From assembly GCF_041060425.1 (NCBI RefSeq), contig NZ_JAULBC010000002.1, positions 1,054,001 through 1,118,000 of the forward strand: a stretch of DNA of 64,000 bases. Reading direction: 5' to 3'. A model generated the notes under the pieces. The model saw only the letters and a list, made by a program, of their open reading frames with translations, was not told the DNA's origin and did no database searches. A program made the position numbers and the translations under genes. Within the stretch, counting starts at the first letter, position 1. The number at the start of each line of letters is the position of its first letter. Shown here one piece after another: positions 63,147 through 64,000 of this stretch. The DNA is from Danxiaibacter flavus. Its GTDB lineage: Bacteria > Bacteroidota > Bacteroidia > Chitinophagales > Chitinophagaceae.

Positions 63147-64000
63147 TCAGGCCTTGATGGCATCCTCTATTACTGCTGTATAAAACTCTTTAAGCGTCCA
63201 TCCCATCGCCCTTACCTGTTGAGGCACTATACTCGCCTCGCTTTGACCGGGAACCGTGTTAACTTCCAGCATAAACGGCTCCTGCCTTTGTTCATTGTAA
63301 ATAAAATCAATTCTGACTATACCACGGCAGTTTAATAACTCATACACTTTTTTTGCCGCGGCCCTCACTTTTTCAGCAATTGCCTCGTCTGCGTTTGCGG
63401 GAGTTATTTCCTGGCTTTTACCAAGATATTTCGCCTCATAATCAAAAAAGTCCTTGTGAGTAATCACTTCAGTAATGGGTAACGTAATAATCTTACCGTT
63501 TGTTTTAAAAACACCAATAGTAAACTCTCTTCCTGCAATAAATTCTTCAACCAGCAGCTGATCATCTTCGTTAAATGCTTTTTCCAGCGCAGCTGGCAAG
63601 GCTTCAGCTTCCGTTACTTTACTCATACCGATGCTGCTGCCACCATTGTTCGGCTTAACAAAAACCGGCAATTGTAATTGCTGCAAAATGGCTTCGGCAC
63701 TTATGGGTGAATGCTTGAAGATATGCAAAGAGCGCGCAACATTTATTCCGCCAAAAGCAGCAACAGCTACAGTGTAGCGTTTATTAAATGTAAGTGCTGA
63801 AGTTGCGGCATCGCAACTTGTGTAGGGTAAATTAAGCATATCAAAATAACCCTGCAACTTTCCGTCTTCGCCAGGCGTACCATGAATGCACATCAAAGCC
63901 GCGTCAAAGCTGATCTTACTGCCATTGGCATTGACGGAAAAATCACTTCTGTCAACAGGCGTTTTATTTCCGTTTGCATCTATATAGTTCCAGCCTTCCG
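63147..64000 (-). CDS. ddl: D-alanine--D-alanine ligase, C-terminal part (5' end outside window)
   Basis: About 284 residues can be read before the right edge; the start lies outside. Ddl joins two D-Ala for peptidoglycan precursors using ATP. Visible are IHGTPGEDGKLQGYFDMLNL, the ATP-grasp glycine loop GGSSIGMSKV, EEFIAGREFTIGVF, and the magnesium-binding RIDFIYNE and EVNTVPGQSEAS segments. The PGQSEAS end differs slightly from the usual PGMTSHS, as in some Bacteroidota. It precedes the PASTA and rhodanese genes by 53 bases on the same strand, forming a probable operon. Confidence 0.92.
   Translation of the reverse strand, partial: EGWNYIDANGNKTPVDRSDFSVNANGSKISFDAALMCIHGTPGEDGKLQGYFDMLNLPYTSCDAATSALTFNKRYTVAVAAFGGINVARSLHIFKHSPISAEAILQQLQLPVFVKPNNGGSSIGMSKVTEAEALPAALEKAFNEDDQLLVEEFIAGREFTIGVFKTNGKIITLPITEVITHKDFFDYEAKYLGKSQEITPANADEAIAEKVRAAAKKVYELLNCRGIVRIDFIYNEQRQEPFMLEVNTVPGQSEASIVPQQVRAMGWTLKEFYTAVIEDAIKA

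Noticed and set aside
1..64000. tRNA, rRNA, transposase or prophage genes
   Set aside because: I scanned the gaps for tRNA-like arms, transposase motifs and phage-type gene runs and saw none; a covariance-model scan would be needed to be certain for tRNA.

Overview
The window looks like chromosomal DNA of a Bacteroidota species, most likely family Chitinophagaceae. The signs are an SprA-type gliding/type IX secretion translocon, a secreted protein with a CHU_C-type (type B) T9SS sorting domain, a SusC/SusD locus run by an ECF sigma/FecR pair, the futalosine menaquinone route (mqnB, mqnD), a Bacteroidota-style FabI, and many TAnnTTTG promoter -7 boxes close to start codons. The family-level placement is inference. 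I see no rRNA, tRNA, CRISPR array, IS element or prophage.

Layout. 1-1.5 kb: the N-terminal part of a GH20 hexosaminidase (running off the left edge) and a small secreted protein. 2-9.3 kb, + strand: RlmI-like rRNA methyltransferase, DUF4105 membrane protein, alpha/beta hydrolase, PKD/CHU_C secreted protein, YdfG-like dehydrogenase. 9.3-10.9 kb: a non-coding array of eight ~180-bp tandem repeats. 10.9-12.7 kb: an MbnH-like dihaem peroxidase and its MbnP-like partner. 13.3 kb: prolyl-tRNA editing protein. 14.4-16.6 kb: ferritin-like diiron protein and a DUF6688-like membrane protein. 16.7-24.6 kb: ruvA-sprA. 24.8-27.5 kb: fabH, a GNAT acetyltransferase, fabD.

27.7-47.3 kb is one large minus-strand polysaccharide utilisation locus (PUL). 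In transcription order it holds ECF sigma, FecR, SusC, SusD, GH30, a DUF4091/GH123-like enzyme, DUF5107 protein, an SGNH-hydrolase remnant, GH3, a GH15-like enzyme, a FucP-like sugar transporter and a ROK sugar kinase. The likely logic is: substrate bound and imported by SusCD, cut by GH30 and GH3 to glucose, glucose imported across the inner membrane by the FucP-like carrier and phosphorylated by the ROK kinase. A beta-glucan substrate is inferred, not shown.

47.9-49.8 kb: folE with two paralogous 6-pyruvoyl-tetrahydropterin synthase genes, suggesting a biopterin-type pathway. 50.3-51.9 kb: mqnB and mqnD. 52-56.5 kb: photolyase, class IV aminotransferase, NIF3-like protein and a coiled-coil zinc-ribbon protein. 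56.6-61.5 kb: TPR protein, recN, fabI. 61.9-64 kb, minus strand: ddl (running off the right edge), a PASTA-domain protein and a rhodanese.

The strongest unexplained signal is outside the genes. Almost every longer intergenic gap holds degenerate tandem arrays of 7-12-base words from about a dozen distinct families. Several arrays stop exactly where a promoter or start codon begins. The 180-bp array carries paired mini-hairpins whose stems differ by a compensatory base-pair change.
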